A DNA stretch of 64,000 nt from Azotobacter salinestris (GTDB taxonomy: Bacteria; Pseudomonadota; Gammaproteobacteria; Pseudomonadales; Pseudomonadaceae), in assembly GCF_009363155.1 (NCBI RefSeq), contig NZ_CP045302.1, positions 3,579,001 through 3,643,000 of the forward strand. The letters run 5' to 3'. Under the pieces are notes generated by a model, which worked only from the letters and a program-made list of their open reading frames with translations, did no database searches and was not told the DNA's origin. Position 1 is the stretch's first letter, and each line of letters opens with the position of its first letter. Of this stretch, positions 59,338 through 64,000 are shown one piece after another. A program made the translations under genes and the position numbers.

Positions 59338-59574
59338 TCAGGGCCTGGCGACGGCCTTCTTCTCGGCATCGCAACGCGCTTTCAATGCCTTGATCTCGGG
59401 ATTGCTCGGGTCGTTCGAATAATGGTGAGTATCGGCGAGTTGCTTGCAGGTTGTCGGCACCGGCTTGGGCTGATCGGCATCGAATGACTTCGAATGGTCG
59501 TGGGCGCCGGCGGACAACGCGACCAGGCTGGCCGAGGCGGCCACGATGGAAAGGACAGTCAGACGTACGTTCAT
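59338..59574 (-). CDS. Small exported protein, metal cluster
   Basis: A 78-residue protein with a signal peptide (cut after SAGA) and a short mature part starting HDHSKSFDAD, with two cysteines (C43, C68) that may pair. I do not recognise a family. GGAG lies upstream of the ATG. Position between the membrane-anchored protein and the exporter suggests a periplasmic accessory role in metal handling. Confidence 0.6.
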   Translation of the reverse strand: MNVRLTVLSIVAASASLVALSAGAHDHSKSFDADQPKPVPTTCKQLADTHHYSNDPSNPEIKALKARCDAEKKAVARP

Positions 59575-59637
59575 TGCATTACTCCAGGTGGTGAATCAAA
59601 GCCGGTCGTGAGCCGGCAGGGTGAGAAAAATGGCCGC

Positions 59638-60246
59638 TCATTCATGGTCGGGACGGAACAGCTCCTGCTGGAAGCCGCTCACTTCGAGCTGCACGGTCAC
59701 CGGTTCGCTGCCGCGATTGAGCCAGTACCAGCCGTGCGTGCCATCGAACGGGGCGGTGAATGTGCCGGAGGCCTCGCGCTGGGAGCGCTCGATCCAGTAG
59801 CTGGTGTATTCGTCTTCGGCCGCCCCGGTGCGTTCGCCATGCATGTCGACCGCGACGTTACCGCTCGCCGTCCAGTGGAACACCAGGCCATCGCCGGATT
59901 TCATAGCGGCCTTGATCTCGGCGCCTTCGCCCGGAGCCAGGAGCAACGACTGCATGTCGCGGCGATACGCGCCCGCGCGTTTACTGACCACGTTCGCCTC
60001 CGCCGGCTCGAGCGGCTGTCCGGGCGCCTCCGCGACAGGGTCCGCTGCAGCGGACGGCCCGGCGGCCTTGGCCGTCTCCGCCAGCGCATCGAGTCCCAAA
60101 CGGGCCCCGATGCCCGTGGGGTCGATGCCGTATTCGGCCGGCAGGACGGTGGTCACCAGAATGACGCCGGCTGCACCGAAGGCGATGAGGGTTGCCTTCA
60201 GCAGGCGCTGGGTCGAAGGCAGGGATTGGGGTTGGAAACTGGACAT
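59638..60246 (-). CDS. Membrane-anchored periplasmic protein, metal cluster
   Basis: A 202-residue protein with one membrane segment (about 18-36, TLIAFGAAGVILVTTVLPAE) and a periplasmic beta-type domain (LLAPGEGAEIKAAMKSGDGL, FHWTASGNVAVDMHGE, FTAPFDGTHGWYWLNRGSE). Proteins of this type ('transmembrane anchor protein') stand next to HupE/UreJ proteins and RND pumps in metal-resistance clusters. The long frame upstream in the track belongs to the HupE gene. Function unknown. Confidence 0.7.
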   Translation of the reverse strand: MSSFQPQSLPSTQRLLKATLIAFGAAGVILVTTVLPAEYGIDPTGIGARLGLDALAETAKAAGPSAAADPVAEAPGQPLEPAEANVVSKRAGAYRRDMQSLLLAPGEGAEIKAAMKSGDGLVFHWTASGNVAVDMHGERTGAAEDEYTSYWIERSQREASGTFTAPFDGTHGWYWLNRGSEPVTVQLEVSGFQQELFRPDHE

Positions 60247-60257
60247 GGAGGCCTCGA

Positions 60258-64000
<3,743 letters not shown>

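Overview
The window reads as a chromosomal segment of a high-GC gammaproteobacterium of the Pseudomonadaceae (Pseudomonas or Azotobacter; I cannot decide between them from the sequence). The reasons are the strong G/C third-position bias and two gene orders that, as far as I remember, match the Pseudomonas core: xseB-ispA-dxs, and proA-nadD-rsfS-rlmH-mrdA-rodA-mltB-rlpA-dacA-ybeD-lipB-lipA. The order regulator-mpl-ubiX beside an aldehyde dehydrogenase also recalls the P. aeruginosa ethanolamine/acetaldehyde locus. No tRNA, rRNA, CRISPR array, transposase or phage gene was seen.

Layout. 1-9.7 kb holds housekeeping and small metabolic genes: rlmG (cut by the left edge), fpr, tesB, a HAD phosphatase, a YpfJ-type protease, a DUF411 protein, a DUF4345 membrane protein, trmA, a purine permease and a BtuB-like receptor. 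9.8-17.1 kb holds dxs-ispA-xseB, a periplasmic-binding lipoprotein overlapping a GGDEF/EAL protein, and ppa with a clear terminator. 17.1-24.7 kb holds mtfA and an alcohol/aldehyde oxidation module: a zinc ADH, an iron ADH and an ExaC-type aldehyde dehydrogenase, with a divergent AcoR/EatR-type sigma-54 activator. Between the dehydrogenase and the activator lie a good sigma-54 promoter and a 281-bp nested palindromic element. 24.8-37 kb holds mpl-ubiX, a diguanylate cyclase, a second FtsH coupled to a Cys-rich mini-protein, lrgAB, a Lon-N protein, an exported alpha-glucosidase in an AT-rich pocket, and a DedA-PAP2 fusion. 37.1-48.2 kb is the conserved cell-wall/lipoate block.

48.6-54.6 kb is a tightly overlapping five-gene operon: a TPP enzyme, an enolase-superfamily enzyme, an unrecognised membrane protein with an internal duplication, a gluconate-dehydrogenase subunit-3 homologue and a GMC flavoprotein. 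The flavoprotein is frameshifted in a CG-repeat. I recognise no described pathway with this set, and it is the best candidate here for an uncharacterised metabolic system. Next come an exported trehalase with two LacI-type operators upstream and a lytic transglycosylase. 58.2-64 kb is a probable metal-efflux cluster: a DMT exporter with a His-rich tail, a small exported protein, a membrane-anchored protein, a HupE/UreJ protein and a CzcA-type RND pump cut by the right edge.

How the parts fit: the ADHs and aldehyde dehydrogenase would take alcohols to acids under an aldehyde-responsive activator. The cell-wall block supports rod-shape elongation and septal peptidoglycan processing. Two c-di-GMP proteins each carry their own extracytoplasmic sensing part, one with a dedicated binding lipoprotein. 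The accessory modules (five-gene operon, alpha-glucosidase, trehalase, metal cluster) sit between conserved blocks.
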